A stretch of 64,000 nucleotides of DNA, taken from positions 992,001 to 1,056,000 of the forward strand of contig CAVSGR010000001.1 in NCBI GenBank assembly GCA_963727535.1. The letters run 5' to 3'. How positions within the stretch are numbered: the stretch's first letter is position 1; every line of letters starts with the position of its first letter. The notes beneath the pieces were generated by a model. The model worked only from the letters and a program-made list of their open reading frames with translations, did no database searches and was not told the origin of the DNA. The position numbers and the translations under genes were made by a program. Shown here piece after piece: positions 9,308 to 18,779 of the stretch. This DNA comes from RBG-16-34-14 sp963727535 (lineage in GTDB: Bacteria > Bacteroidota > Ignavibacteria > Ignavibacteriales > Ignavibacteriaceae).

Positions 9308-10279
9308 TCAATTAGACTCCCGTATTCTCCTCCCTTTAATAATTTCAGCATTATATGTCTCATATAAAGGGAGACAAAAACTGCAACTATGATCCGATAA
9401 AACATTAAGTTCCATAAATACTTCTTCGCCGGTGTTTATTTCTTCCACCCCGAAGCTTTCTGCAGAAACTACATATCCGGTTGCAGGATAAGCTGTTGCC
9501 GAATCTGTTTTTATTACTCCTCCCCATTCAGCCTGAACATTAACTTTTACATTGCTGCCATTAAAAAGGCTATCCTGTTCCAGACTTATATCTTCAAGTT
9601 CCGCCAAAGTAACCTCTATATTATCGCCGAGCAATTCAATAGTCGGGAAATAGCTGCTAAAATCATAATGATAAAAAGAAGCAAATTCCTGACCACTTGT
9701 TATTGTTAGATTAATAAGGTTCGTGCTGCTATTCCAGGATACTCCGGTAGCACAATTGTTTGATGCACCTATACCAAGCTCCCCAAATTTCCTGTAGCAC
9801 AACTCATTTGACACCAAAATAAAAGAATAATCCGAAATAAGAGGCGGAGTATATTGCACATTAAAGTAAGGAAATGAACCACCACCGAATCCCCCGATCA
9901 AAACAGCGCTGTCGTTTCTTACAATTACTCCGTCAAAATAAAGCTGGTAATAAAACCGTGTTGTATCATAAGGATCCTGATTAACTCTTGGCTGAAACCA
10001 GTATAAACCTGCACGCGCATTATTAACAGTAAGTGAAATACTTCCCCCATATTGCCAGTCTGCACCAGCGCTTTGGCATGGTATAGAAACACCTATAACC
10101 GTTGCCTGAGCCCCCGGGTTGTCCCATTGCAGGTTAAAAATAATTGTGTGTTCGCCAGATGAAGAATTACTAAAATACTTTCCAGGTTTAATTTCCACTT
10201 TCTCTTTTATTATTACCTGTGGAAATAAATCAAATACAGAGAAAAAGGAAATAAATATAATTAAAGCTACCTTTTTCAT
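9308..10279 (-). CDS. N-terminal part of the large secreted protein (frame-broken)
   Basis: Begins at the ATG at 10279, which has GAGGG just upstream; an ATG five codons earlier overlaps that ribosome binding site and is less likely. Residues 1-20 are a signal peptide (MKKVALIIFISFFSVFDLFP). The rest is beta-rich with several short aromatic strands, and I recognise no family. The frame ends at a TGA at 9308, but the protein sense continues in neighbouring frames into the segment ending at 7653. The two pieces are therefore one gene of about 870 codons, with breaks probably caused by extra bases in GGG and GTAA runs. Confidence 0.6.
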   Translation of the reverse strand: MKKVALIIFISFFSVFDLFPQVIIKEKVEIKPGKYFSNSSSGEHTIIFNLQWDNPGAQATVIGVSIPCQSAGADWQYGGSISLTVNNARAGLYWFQPRVNQDPYDTTRFYYQLYFDGVIVRNDSAVLIGGFGGGSFPYFNVQYTPPLISDYSFILVSNELCYRKFGELGIGASNNCATGVSWNSSTNLINLTITSGQEFASFYHYDFSSYFPTIELLGDNIEVTLAELEDISLEQDSLFNGSNVKVNVQAEWGGVIKTDSATAYPATGYVVSAESFGVEEINTGEEVFMELNVLSDHSCSFCLPLYETYNAEIIKGRRIRESN

Positions 10280-10501
10280 TAAACCCTCTCCCATATAATT
10301 GCTTTAGTAAAGATGTGATTCTACAGATGAGATAACCGCTTCTTCTATAATCCCAAATTTGAACCCGACCCATTTAAACCCCCTCAAGGATTTATAATTA
10401 AATTTCTTGAAAAGAGTTTAGAATAGTAAAATTAAAAAGTCAATAGTCCTTCAAAAAAAACTTTAATATTTGTTTAGTATTTTACCAAATCTTCATCAAC
10501 T

Positions 10502-10957
10502 CTATTTTTTTAAGAATATCCTCTTCCATTCTTCAACGTCATTAATCTCTTCTGTTCTAGATTTTTCTTCATCAATACTATTTCCTTTGGTAAGCGTCGT
10601 TCCAAAATCCTTACTTGAAATTATCGTGCAGCCACACGCTTTGCCAAAATTTATTAATTCATTATCTGAAGTGATAAGAATAATGTTCTTCCTGTTTTTT
10701 ATTTTTTCTATATTTTCTTTAATAAGAGAATCTGCAAGTTTATTTTCTGAATAAATAATTTTACCTTTTGGTAAAGACAAAGGAGTATTTGCATATCCAT
10801 CAAAATGAAGAGTTAAGTTTATCTTTTTATTCTGAAAATATTTCTGTAAAAGATAAACTAATTGCTCTCTCGATCTTTGCTTATCACTTTTTTGCAGTTT
10901 AAATAAGTCCGGGATTTTCCCGATAACATTATTTCCATCTATAATATAATGCAACAT
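10502..10957 (-). CDS. NYN-domain (YacP-like) predicted ribonuclease
   Basis: A 151-residue protein starting MLHYIIDGNNVIG. This is the first acidic motif of the NYN/PIN-like nuclease fold found in YacP (DUF901). The second acidic patch is HFDGYAN near residue 54 and the third is ITSDNELINFGKACG near residue 98, with the alternating beta-alpha pattern expected. YacP-type proteins are thought to cleave RNA; the exact target here is unknown. It is 18 bases upstream of the 3' end of lptD on the same strand. Confidence 0.75.
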   Translation of the reverse strand: MLHYIIDGNNVIGKIPDLFKLQKSDKQRSREQLVYLLQKYFQNKKINLTLHFDGYANTPLSLPKGKIIYSENKLADSLIKENIEKIKNRKNIILITSDNELINFGKACGCTIISSKDFGTTLTKGNSIDEEKSRTEEINDVEEWKRIFLKK

Positions 10958-10975
10958 ATTTTGCCACCTTCAAGG

Positions 10976-11938
10976 TTAATAGCCGCTGTAAAATCTATCT
11001 CTCTTTGTTATCTTCAAATCCTGTAGCTGCGGAGCTTTGACTCTTATTTCAAGAGTGTAACCTCTGTAAGTACCGATTGGGTTCCATGTAAAATTCATAA
11101 TCCAGCAATGTAAATCACGTGAGATTTTTATCTGCGGCGCAGCAAATTCTTGCCTGTCAAAATCATAACTGCCACTGAAAGAGAATTTCCACTTTGGTGT
11201 TAGATTAAAATTAATAGAACTGCTTAAGTTAGAGCTTATAATTGCCTGCGCGGGATTCATTTTATTTAAACTGTAATTATAATTGAGTGAAACATCCCAT
11301 GGAATTGTAAAATCAGCATCTTTGGTATCATAAATTCCTTTGTAAACCTGGTTTTGCTGTCCAAGCTGAAATTCATCTTCCTGGTTTAGAGAAGTTCTAT
11401 TTTCTGGTTCTGAAGATTTTAATTTCTCACCAGATAAACTAGTTGATATCGAGAAGCTAAAATAAGTAAGCCTTAGTAATCCTTTCCCTTGGTCAACTAG
11501 AAATTTATTAATACTTTGTCCAGCTTCATTCACATCATATAATGTATAAGTTGAACTGCCATTAAAGCTAAATAAATTTCCTACCTGTGTTCTGAAACCA
11601 AGACTTATAGGTGAGAACTTAACGCTATCTGCTGCAAAGTTATAACCTAAAGAAGCATCGAGATTTAAGAGCTGTATCTTTTGTTCTTTAGAAGTTGTAT
11701 CGGTAGGATCGACTGTGGTTTTCATTTCAAAAATATTTGAAACATTAAAAGCAATATTCTGGGTTTCTCCTCTTCCAGGTCCACCGAATATTTCTCTTTC
11801 AAACTTATTGTACTTTACGGTATTGCCGTCAGAGTTAACATAACTTCCGTAATAACCCCAAAAAGGCTCTGAAAAATCAGGCGTGTAAGAATAACTTATA
11901 CTCGGACTAACTGTATGCCTTATTGCACTAATTCCCAA
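10976..11938 (-). CDS. lptD: LPS-assembly protein LptD, C-terminal part (frame-broken)
   Basis: C-terminal barrel portion of the outer-membrane protein that inserts lipopolysaccharide into the outer leaflet. The sequence is a series of amphipathic beta strands rich in aromatic and serine residues (SPSISYSYTPDFSEPFWGYYGSY; LNYNYSLNKMNPAQAIIS; WKFSFSGSYDFD), ending in a strand with a C-terminal tyrosine (DRFYSGY). The coding sense continues upstream past the nominal ATG in another frame (QAYELHTKFYGIVQPGILG). It is therefore the tail of the gene starting at 13530, separated by a break near 11965. Confidence 0.8.
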   Translation of the reverse strand: MGISAIRHTVSPSISYSYTPDFSEPFWGYYGSYVNSDGNTVKYNKFEREIFGGPGRGETQNIAFNVSNIFEMKTTVDPTDTTSKEQKIQLLNLDASLGYNFAADSVKFSPISLGFRTQVGNLFSFNGSSTYTLYDVNEAGQSINKFLVDQGKGLLRLTYFSFSISTSLSGEKLKSSEPENRTSLNQEDEFQLGQQNQVYKGIYDTKDADFTIPWDVSLNYNYSLNKMNPAQAIISSNLSSSINFNLTPKWKFSFSGSYDFDRQEFAAPQIKISRDLHCWIMNFTWNPIGTYRGYTLEIRVKAPQLQDLKITKRDRFYSGY

Positions 11939-12129
11939 AATGCCCGGCTGAACAATTCCATAAAATTTTGTGTGAAGCTCGTACGCCTGTACTGAAACTT
12001 CTTACCATATTAATTTCATTAACATCTTTTGTTACTATAGAATCATCCCCGTTAGTTGTTAAACCTGCAAATTCTTTTTCAATTCTTTTGTTATACCATC
12101 TTTCCATATAGCTGATAGAAGGAGTTAGA

Positions 12130-13530
12130 CTAAAATATCCTACCTTCGGTGAAGCATTTATATTTACCTGGTGCTGTATTACCTCCTCTTATTTTAAGAC
12201 CATCACCTGTTTTGTTCCTGTTATTCTGAAACAAGCCGGAATAAGTGTACCCGATAAGTTCATACCATTTGTAGTTTCCGGAACTTCCCTTCCCCCTGAA
12301 AGGATATTTTTGTGACATGTTAAAAGAAAACCTGGGAAGAATTTCAGATATAGTTTCATTGTCCAGATTTTGAGTCCTGCTGTAATTTAACGACATACTG
12401 TTTCCTGATTCATCCCACGATTTTGTCAGTGTAGCATTTGAAATAATATTTCTCGTTAATACTTCATTCAAATCATAAATAGTTCTTCTCGAATAATTTG
12501 AGCCCGAGACGAACTGAAGATTTGCATCTAATCGCAAAGTAGGTGTGATAGTTTGATTATGACTTAATCTCATAAACCAGTCTTTGCTTACTGTTCTATC
12601 CGGATCGGAAGGCTCACCGGTTTTAAAAACTTTGTAATTTCCTTCAAGACTTCCGGTAAAATTATATCTTTTTGCATACCTGAAACGCGAATTGAAATTG
12701 AAGCTTCCTCTTGTATAATAATCCGACGTTAAAAGAAGATCCATATAATCGCTGATCGCCCAGAAATACCCGAAGCGTGAAAAATATTTCCCGTAAGTTG
12801 CATCATCTCCAAACACAGGAGGAACAATTCCGGAACGTCTTCCTGATTCAAGAGGAAAAACAGCGAACGGTAGTGGAACAGGAAAAGGAACGCCTCCGAA
12901 AAACATCCATATCCATTTGGCAACGATTTCCTTTTTATTGATTACTTTCATTTCGGGAGAATAGAAATAATAGTCGGGCGTGTCACTGTCGCAGGTTGTA
13001 TATATTCCATCCTTAATAAAATATGTATCCTCATTAACTTTATTAATTTTTGCTCCTGAATAAATCGCTCCATCTGTTTCTGTTCCTGCAGCAGAGATAA
13101 ATCCCCTTTTAGTTTTAAAATTATATCTCATCTTAAAACCATTGTAACTATCCGCACCTTCTTTTAAAACAGGTGTTCCTTTATATTTGTTTGGAAGCGA
13201 ATCGGACGGAACTCCCTCTGCATCTATATTGTTTGTTTGGAAATCGACAAAAATGTTTGCGCTCTTAAGATTGGTTTCTCTATACTGAATCGAAGCGTTT
13301 CCGTATATATCCATCTTCTTTTTATTCACGTAAAAGATTAATGAATCGGAAGATTCCGTATAAATAGTAGTATCGACATCATAAGTCTTCTTACTTAGAG
13401 TATCCGAAATTGAAAGGCTGTCTGAAAGAATTGGGGCACGCAATGAGTCTGCAACAACTAATGTATCAATTTCCTGGGGAAAAGTCTGAAGAGAGAAACT
13501 CAGAAAAAATATTATCAAAATAAATCGCAT
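12130..13530 (-). CDS. lptD: LPS-assembly protein LptD, N-terminal part (frame-broken)
   Basis: Signal peptide at residues 1-19, then an OstA-like periplasmic domain (about 45-150, SDSLIFYVNKKKMDIYGNAS). The barrel begins with FGGVPFPVPLPFAVFPLESGRRSGI, a segment characteristic of LptD in Bacteroidota-type bacteria. The frame ends at 12130 after GGNTAPGKYK. The adjacent frame then continues sensibly (VNINASPKVGYFSLTPSISYMERW) to about 11950, where a second break leads into the 10976-11938 piece. Both breaks fit one extra base. LptD is normally essential in LPS-bearing cells, so sequence error is the likeliest cause. Confidence 0.85.
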   Translation of the reverse strand: MRFILIIFFLSFSLQTFPQEIDTLVVADSLRAPILSDSLSISDTLSKKTYDVDTTIYTESSDSLIFYVNKKKMDIYGNASIQYRETNLKSANIFVDFQTNNIDAEGVPSDSLPNKYKGTPVLKEGADSYNGFKMRYNFKTKRGFISAAGTETDGAIYSGAKINKVNEDTYFIKDGIYTTCDSDTPDYYFYSPEMKVINKKEIVAKWIWMFFGGVPFPVPLPFAVFPLESGRRSGIVPPVFGDDATYGKYFSRFGYFWAISDYMDLLLTSDYYTRGSFNFNSRFRYAKRYNFTGSLEGNYKVFKTGEPSDPDRTVSKDWFMRLSHNQTITPTLRLDANLQFVSGSNYSRRTIYDLNEVLTRNIISNATLTKSWDESGNSMSLNYSRTQNLDNETISEILPRFSFNMSQKYPFRGKGSSGNYKWYELIGYTYSGLFQNNRNKTGDGLKIRGGNTAPGKYKCFTEGRIF

Positions 13531-13677
13531 AAACAAAGATAATCATAAAGCAATTTTATATAACGTTTACACCAGGCACTGGTATCATTTTTACGCTTTT
13601 GCAGAAAATACTATACTGCTGCCTGTTTCGATTTTTCAGTCATTAAATATAAGACGAATGTACTTTAATAATTGTTA

Positions 13678-14283
13678 TTACTTTGTGTACTGAAAATCTA
13701 CTATTTTTATTTCACCCGGATAAGAAATATTTCCTATTGAAGTTGAAACAACAGGCCTGGCATAAAGTGATAAGCTTGATGAACTTCCCGAATAACCACC
13801 AATGTTTAAAGCGAGATTAATAATCGAGTCATAACTTTTGTCTTTGAAGAATTGCATAAAATCCATTCCGATCGTTAAAGGAATTATCGTTTCTTGTCCG
13901 GTTCCCGGGACGGATATTGGTGAACCGATGTTTCCTGAAATAGTTTCTTTATTATCAATTAATAATCTCCACGGAAATTCTTTTAGAGTAGCATTAGTTT
14001 TAGGATAACCACCTGTTCCATCATTCGGATTATTCGCTTTAACATTAAGTACAAAAGAAACTGGAAGTTTTCCAGAAGCAAAGGAAGAAGAAATCTTAAT
14101 TAGTTCTACTGCTGTAAAATCACTCAATTTCTTTTTATTTGTAAGATCAACTCCGCTTAGACTGAAACCGCTAACATTACCTAGTTGAAATTTTAACCTG
14201 GATATGTTTGTAAGAGTCTGATAAACACTGCAGCTTAGATTGTTGAATAAAAAGATTATTAAAAGTATCTGAAACGACTTCAA
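13678..14283 (-). CDS. LEA-like (WHy-type) lipoprotein
   Basis: A 201-residue protein with a lipoprotein signal (IIFLFNNLSC, cysteine near residue 19). The body resembles the LEA14/WHy fold: FQLGNVSGFSLSGVDLTNKKKLSDF, then SSFASGKLPVSFVLNVKANNPND, the 'core strand plus N-P' pattern of that family. This suggests a periplasmic, membrane-anchored protein. The role is unknown; LEA14-like proteins are linked to stress protection or envelope functions. It lies 44 bases downstream of the oxidoreductase gene on the same strand. Confidence 0.6.
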   Translation of the reverse strand: MKSFQILLIIFLFNNLSCSVYQTLTNISRLKFQLGNVSGFSLSGVDLTNKKKLSDFTAVELIKISSSFASGKLPVSFVLNVKANNPNDGTGGYPKTNATLKEFPWRLLIDNKETISGNIGSPISVPGTGQETIIPLTIGMDFMQFFKDKSYDSIINLALNIGGYSGSSSSLSLYARPVVSTSIGNISYPGEIKIVDFQYTK

Positions 14284-14326
14284 ACAATAATATTCCTAAG
14301 ATTTTTATTTTTCATTCTAATCCCTC

Positions 14327-15313
14327 TTATTTTATTCTTGATTCTTCGATCTTTTTAATTATTTCATTTGCAACAGTCAGAGCACGCAATCCATCTTCCC
14401 CCGAAACAACCGGGCGTGTTTTAGTAATTACTGCTTTGACAAATAATTCTAATTCATAAGAAAGAGCATTTATTTCCTTAACCTCAGGTTGCTCATAAAC
14501 TAATCTTTTCTTTTTGTCACCGACACCTATTTCAACAAATGAAGTTCCTGATGAAACTGTATCTTCAGCAGAAAGTAAACGGTAAACTTCGGAAGCACCG
14601 GTAACAAAATCTAAACCGATATAATTATCTTTTTGAAAAATTCTCATCTTTCTCATTTTCTTTTGGGAAATTCTGCTGGCAGTTACATTTGCTACTGCCC
14701 CGTTCTCAAATTGTATCCGGGCATTTGCAATGTCAACATTATCAGAGACCACTGCCACACCGCTTGCATCGATTCTTTTTACATCGCTTTTTATAAGACT
14801 AAGGATAACGTCTATATCATGAATCATAAGATCAAGCACAACCGCTACATCGGTACCGCGCGGGTTAAATTGGGAAAGCCTGTCACTCTCGATAAAAACA
14901 GGATTTGAGATATATTTTTCAAGCGAAATTAAAGCCGGATTAAATCTTTCTATGTGACCAACTTGTAAAGTAAGTTTCTTTTCAGAAGCGAGTTTCACTA
15001 ATTTTTCTGCTTCATCAATTGTTGATGTTATCGGTTTCTCCAGGAAAACATGCACTCCCCTCTCCAAACATCTTTTTGCAACTTCAAAATGTGCTGTGGT
15101 TGTAACCGCAACCGATACAGCATCGACTTCTTCAAGTAATGATTTTTCACTTTCAAAAACTTTTAAGTCAAATTCATCACTTGCGGTTTTTGTATTTTCC
15201 GGATCAATATCAAAAATCCCTACAAGTTCACAACTTTCAATTCCTGAAAACATCTTGGCATGCAGTTTACCAAGATGACCGACTCCAATAATTCCAATTT
15301 TTAATTTTTCCAT
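14327..15313 (-). CDS. Gfo/Idh/MocA-family NAD(P)-dependent oxidoreductase
   Basis: A 328-residue enzyme with the N-terminal Rossmann motif IGIIGVGHLGKLHAKMF. The conserved EKPITSTIDEAEKLV (about residue 93), which carries the family's lysine, comes next. A C-terminal alpha/beta substrate domain contains HDIDVILSLI with the conserved histidine. Members oxidise or reduce sugars and related alcohols. The substrate cannot be assigned, though in this phylum similar genes often sit near lipid A or UDP-sugar genes. It starts 4 bases from the plug-protein gene, so they are co-transcribed. Confidence 0.85.
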   Translation of the reverse strand: MEKLKIGIIGVGHLGKLHAKMFSGIESCELVGIFDIDPENTKTASDEFDLKVFESEKSLLEEVDAVSVAVTTTAHFEVAKRCLERGVHVFLEKPITSTIDEAEKLVKLASEKKLTLQVGHIERFNPALISLEKYISNPVFIESDRLSQFNPRGTDVAVVLDLMIHDIDVILSLIKSDVKRIDASGVAVVSDNVDIANARIQFENGAVANVTASRISQKKMRKMRIFQKDNYIGLDFVTGASEVYRLLSAEDTVSSGTSFVEIGVGDKKKRLVYEQPEVKEINALSYELELFVKAVITKTRPVVSGEDGLRALTVANEIIKKIEESRIK

Positions 15314-15317
15314 TTTT

Positions 15318-16541
15318 TTACCGGCTTATAATTTTTGCATAACCAATTATTCTGTCGTAGCCTCCATAATTCGGATCTTTATAATATAAAAATACATGAT
15401 AAACATTAGAAGTTTCCCATGTATTACCCTCAAGATAAATCCAATCATAATTTTTTATTACATCATTGATGACATCGGCTACAACATACTGGTAATCATA
15501 AATACCACGCTTGAGCAATATTGTTTTTGAATAAAGTCCATAGCTGTTTGTTAGCTGATATTCTGGAAGAACCTGCCAGTTGTTAAAGGCTCCTACAAGA
15601 AAAATAGCACCTGCATTTTCATCGGGAGGTCTTATTGAAAAAGTGACATTCAGATAAGTAGCAAAATCGTTTTTATAATTTGTTAAGATTGATCCACCGT
15701 TCATATCGCGCCTTGCCGCTTTATAAAACCTGGAATATTCGATTCCATCAAACTGTGCTTTAACATCTTTACTGCTGAATTTATTTGTATTTCTAAAATC
15801 AGCCTGACGGTATTCTTTAACAGGATAAATATCTCTTGCAGTAAAAGAAAATTTTCTGTTTCCGTCCCAATAAAAATGTCTCGTGTTTGTGTTGAAATCG
15901 CGATTAACAATATAAGGCTGATAAATCTTTTGATTTTCAATTATTTCAAGATGATCTACAAACTGTGGAAACATTTCATCAGGAATATTAAATTCGGCGG
16001 TTACATTAAATACTTTTGCGAGGTCCGCAGGTGAATAAACTTTATCCTCCAGTTGTTCCCTCTTTAAAGTGACATTCATTTTAATATCATTTTGAATTAC
16101 ATAAAACTTTCCCGAACCAAAAATGATTGAAGTATCATTAGAATCCGTAATATAAAACATCCATTTCCCGGAAAATGGAAATTCAAGATCAGGATAATTT
16201 CCCGGAAATTCACCTTTAAAATGATACTTTGCATCCTTTACCGAAACCGGAAGAGTTTCCAGGTTAAGAAAGTGGGCGATATTTTTTCCAACATTTGCAA
16301 GAAAAATATTATCGGTAGGATTCCAATCTTTATCACAAAACCTGAAAACCACATTAAGGTTCGGCTCAAATTCAGATTCCACATCAAATTCGATTATCAT
16401 CCCACCTGCTTCGGGAATGATTGGAATTAAAGTTTCATCCTGCGATGAATAAGCCCTCAGAGTTTTTATCTTAATATCCTGAGATGAGAGAAAAGAAAGT
16501 GGAAGTAAAAATAAAATTAAAGAAATAATTTTGTAAATCAT
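15318..16541 (-). CDS. DUF5103 protein, predicted type IX secretion plug protein
   Basis: A 407-residue exported protein with a signal peptide to about residue 20. It matches the DUF5103 family: DIKIKTLRAYSSQDET opening, LVFRFCDKDWNPTDN-like segment, the FPxxxPxLxFPFSGxW region, and a C-terminal YDYQYVVAD plus WETSNVYHVFLYY. Known members close the periplasmic or extracellular side of the SprA T9SS translocon. Three T9SS-tailed proteins in this window fit that role. It forms an operon with the oxidoreductase gene downstream and the 246-residue protein gene upstream. Confidence 0.85.
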   Translation of the reverse strand: MIYKIISLILFLLPLSFLSSQDIKIKTLRAYSSQDETLIPIIPEAGGMIIEFDVESEFEPNLNVVFRFCDKDWNPTDNIFLANVGKNIAHFLNLETLPVSVKDAKYHFKGEFPGNYPDLEFPFSGKWMFYITDSNDTSIIFGSGKFYVIQNDIKMNVTLKREQLEDKVYSPADLAKVFNVTAEFNIPDEMFPQFVDHLEIIENQKIYQPYIVNRDFNTNTRHFYWDGNRKFSFTARDIYPVKEYRQADFRNTNKFSSKDVKAQFDGIEYSRFYKAARRDMNGGSILTNYKNDFATYLNVTFSIRPPDENAGAIFLVGAFNNWQVLPEYQLTNSYGLYSKTILLKRGIYDYQYVVADVINDVIKNYDWIYLEGNTWETSNVYHVFLYYKDPNYGGYDRIIGYAKIISR

Positions 16542-16553
16542 TAAAAAGCTGTG

Positions 16554-17294
16554 TCAGTTATTTTCTTTTTGAAAAATGGACTCTAATTCCTCCCTGAATC
16601 TCGATGCATCTTCACAAGGATAATATGTGCTTATTAAATTAGAAGCGAGTGCATTTTCTCCAGCATTAAGATAATTTATATACGCAGATGCAACTAATGA
16701 TTTCACATTTGATGTTGAGTCGCAATCATTTTTATCTTCTGAAGGAATGTTTTCTAAAGTCGAAAGTATATTATTGTTTTCATTCGTAAAGAGATCGTAA
16801 ACCTCATTATTAATAGAATAGATTTCACCTTCCTCAAATTTCCAGCAATTCAAAGGCAACGACACATATTCACTATTTTCATTCAAGTAAACAAAATCGG
16901 TATTCCCTGTGACAATTATAAGTCCTTCAATTTCCCCTGATTCTGATTCGTAAGGTTGTGTAGTCCCTGAATTTATTTCCCCTGCAAGGTAAAATGTATC
17001 CAGCACATTATAAATGTATAGTTCATATATGAACTGGTCGTTCAGAGTGATGGAAGAATCTCTCACTAAGAATTCATTATTACCATCTCCATCAAGATCG
17101 GCTAAATAGCCAAAAGGATTCAGAAATTTTTTTGAATAAATTTGTTCCCCGCTGGTATCCTGTACTGTAAGAGAATCTCCAATAAAGGTAAAAGTAAAGA
17201 GGTCCGTTTCAAGCTCAGTTTGATCCTGAGAAAAAGTTTTGGGCAAAAATACAAGTATCAGCAAAAATAGCGATGATAAACTTAGTTTGTTCAC
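16554..17294 (-). CDS. exported hypothetical protein with one calcium-binding-like loop
   Basis: Not recognised. The 246-residue protein starts at a GTG and has a signal peptide ending around SQ (residue 23). Residues 60-75 read GYLADLDGDGNNEFLVRD, an FG-GAP/EF-hand-like D.DGDG loop often found in beta-propeller surface proteins, but only one copy is present. The C-terminal third is acidic and helical (NYLNAGENALASNL). It ends 13 bases before the plug-protein gene and may be co-expressed with it. Confidence 0.6.
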   Translation of the reverse strand: MNKLSLSSLFLLILVFLPKTFSQDQTELETDLFTFTFIGDSLTVQDTSGEQIYSKKFLNPFGYLADLDGDGNNEFLVRDSSITLNDQFIYELYIYNVLDTFYLAGEINSGTTQPYESESGEIEGLIIVTGNTDFVYLNENSEYVSLPLNCWKFEEGEIYSINNEVYDLFTNENNNILSTLENIPSEDKNDCDSTSNVKSLVASAYINYLNAGENALASNLISTYYPCEDASRFREELESIFQKENN

Positions 17295-17339
17295 CCAAAA
17301 ACTCTTTAACTAATTTCTTAAAATTCAGAATTCAACATC

Positions 17340-18770
17340 TCAAAATTCAAAATTTCTCACAGTGTTCTTAATTTCGTTTGTCAGCTTAGTCATCGCTTCT
17401 TTCGCATCACCAAAATACATAAGTGCATTCGGATAGAAGAATAATTCATTATCGATTCCTGCATAACCAACATTAAGAGAACGCTTATTTATTACCACAG
17501 TTTTTGCATAATCTACATTCAAAATAGGCATTCCGTAAATAGGACTGCTCTGATCGTGGCGAGCAGCAGGATTAACAACATCATTCGCACCGATTACAAT
17601 TACTACATCGGTATTTGAGAAATCATCATTTATATCTTCCATTGCAAAAAGCTTATCATAAGGAACTTGTGCTTCTGCAAGAAGAACGTTCATATGTCCG
17701 GGCATTCTTCCTGCAACAGGATGAATTGCAAAACGAACATTTATACCTTTCTTCTCAAGTACATTCATTAAATCACGTACGGCATGCTGAGCCTGTGCAA
17801 CAGCCATTCCGTAACCGGGAACAATTATAACACTGCTTACAGAATCGAGAAGCATTGCAAGTTCTTCGGCATCTATAGATTTTGCATCACCCTTTGGTGA
17901 AGATGTTCCGGTTGCTGGTCCCGCAGTACCTGCTGAAGCCCAACCGCCAAGTAATACATTCATCAAAGACCTGTTCATTCCGCGGCACATAATAAGAGTA
18001 AGTATTATTCCGGAAGCTCCGACGAGCGCTCCCGCAATAATTAATTCATTATTTCCAAGAACAAATCCTGTTGTTGAGCCTGCAATTCCCGAATATGAAT
18101 TTAATAGTGATATTGCTACAGGCATATCTGCACCGCCGATTGGCAACACAAGAAGAACACCGAGAAGAAGTGAAACAAAAACAATAATTAAAACTAATGA
18201 AATTGAACCGGGATTAATAACTATATAAATTCCACAGGCAACTACAGCAAGCACCAGGATAAGATTTATCGGATGCTGTAGAGGATACTTAACAACCTTT
18301 CCGGTTACAATCCCCTGCAATTTACCAAAAGCGATCATTGAACCTGTGAATGTAACTCCACCGATCAACAAGCTAAGTATGATTGCAATTCCCTGGTCGA
18401 TGGGAAGATTAAAAACCAAACCCTTGTCAACAGGATAGTTAGGATTAATTTTATAATATTCGGCAAGTGCAACAAGTGTTGATGCACCGCCGCCGAAACC
18501 GTTTAACATTCCAACCATTTGCGGCATTCCCGTCATAGGAATTTTTATCGCAAGTATAACTCCGATTGTTGAGCCAATTATTATTCCGATAATTATCCAT
18601 TCAAAAGTAAGCACATGCTGATCGAACAAAGTGATGACAATTGCCATCAACATTCCGATTGAAGCAAAGAGATTTCCTTTTCGTGCAGTTTTTGGCGAGC
18701 CAAGATATTTTATTCCGAAGATGAAAAAGATCGAGGATGCCAGGTAAGTTATTTCAATTACAATTCTCAT
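17340..18770 (-). CDS. pntB: NAD(P) transhydrogenase subunit beta
   Basis: Membrane and NADP(H)-binding subunit of the proton-translocating transhydrogenase, which uses proton motive force to reduce NADP+ with NADH. The N-terminal 270 residues contain about nine hydrophobic helices. The C-terminal dIII domain carries IVPGYGMAVAQAQHAVRDL, HPVAGRMPGHMNVLLAEA and the DVVIVIGANDVVNPAA nucleotide-binding stretch, ending in INKRSLNVGYAGIDN. The 476 residues are full length. The last codons (NFEF) are built from a CAAAATT-rich sequence resembling the intergenic repeats elsewhere in the window. Confidence 0.95.
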   Translation of the reverse strand: MRIVIEITYLASSIFFIFGIKYLGSPKTARKGNLFASIGMLMAIVITLFDQHVLTFEWIIIGIIIGSTIGVILAIKIPMTGMPQMVGMLNGFGGGASTLVALAEYYKINPNYPVDKGLVFNLPIDQGIAIILSLLIGGVTFTGSMIAFGKLQGIVTGKVVKYPLQHPINLILVLAVVACGIYIVINPGSISLVLIIVFVSLLLGVLLVLPIGGADMPVAISLLNSYSGIAGSTTGFVLGNNELIIAGALVGASGIILTLIMCRGMNRSLMNVLLGGWASAGTAGPATGTSSPKGDAKSIDAEELAMLLDSVSSVIIVPGYGMAVAQAQHAVRDLMNVLEKKGINVRFAIHPVAGRMPGHMNVLLAEAQVPYDKLFAMEDINDDFSNTDVVIVIGANDVVNPAARHDQSSPIYGMPILNVDYAKTVVINKRSLNVGYAGIDNELFFYPNALMYFGDAKEAMTKLTNEIKNTVRNFEF

Positions 18771-18779
18771 TTTTCATCC

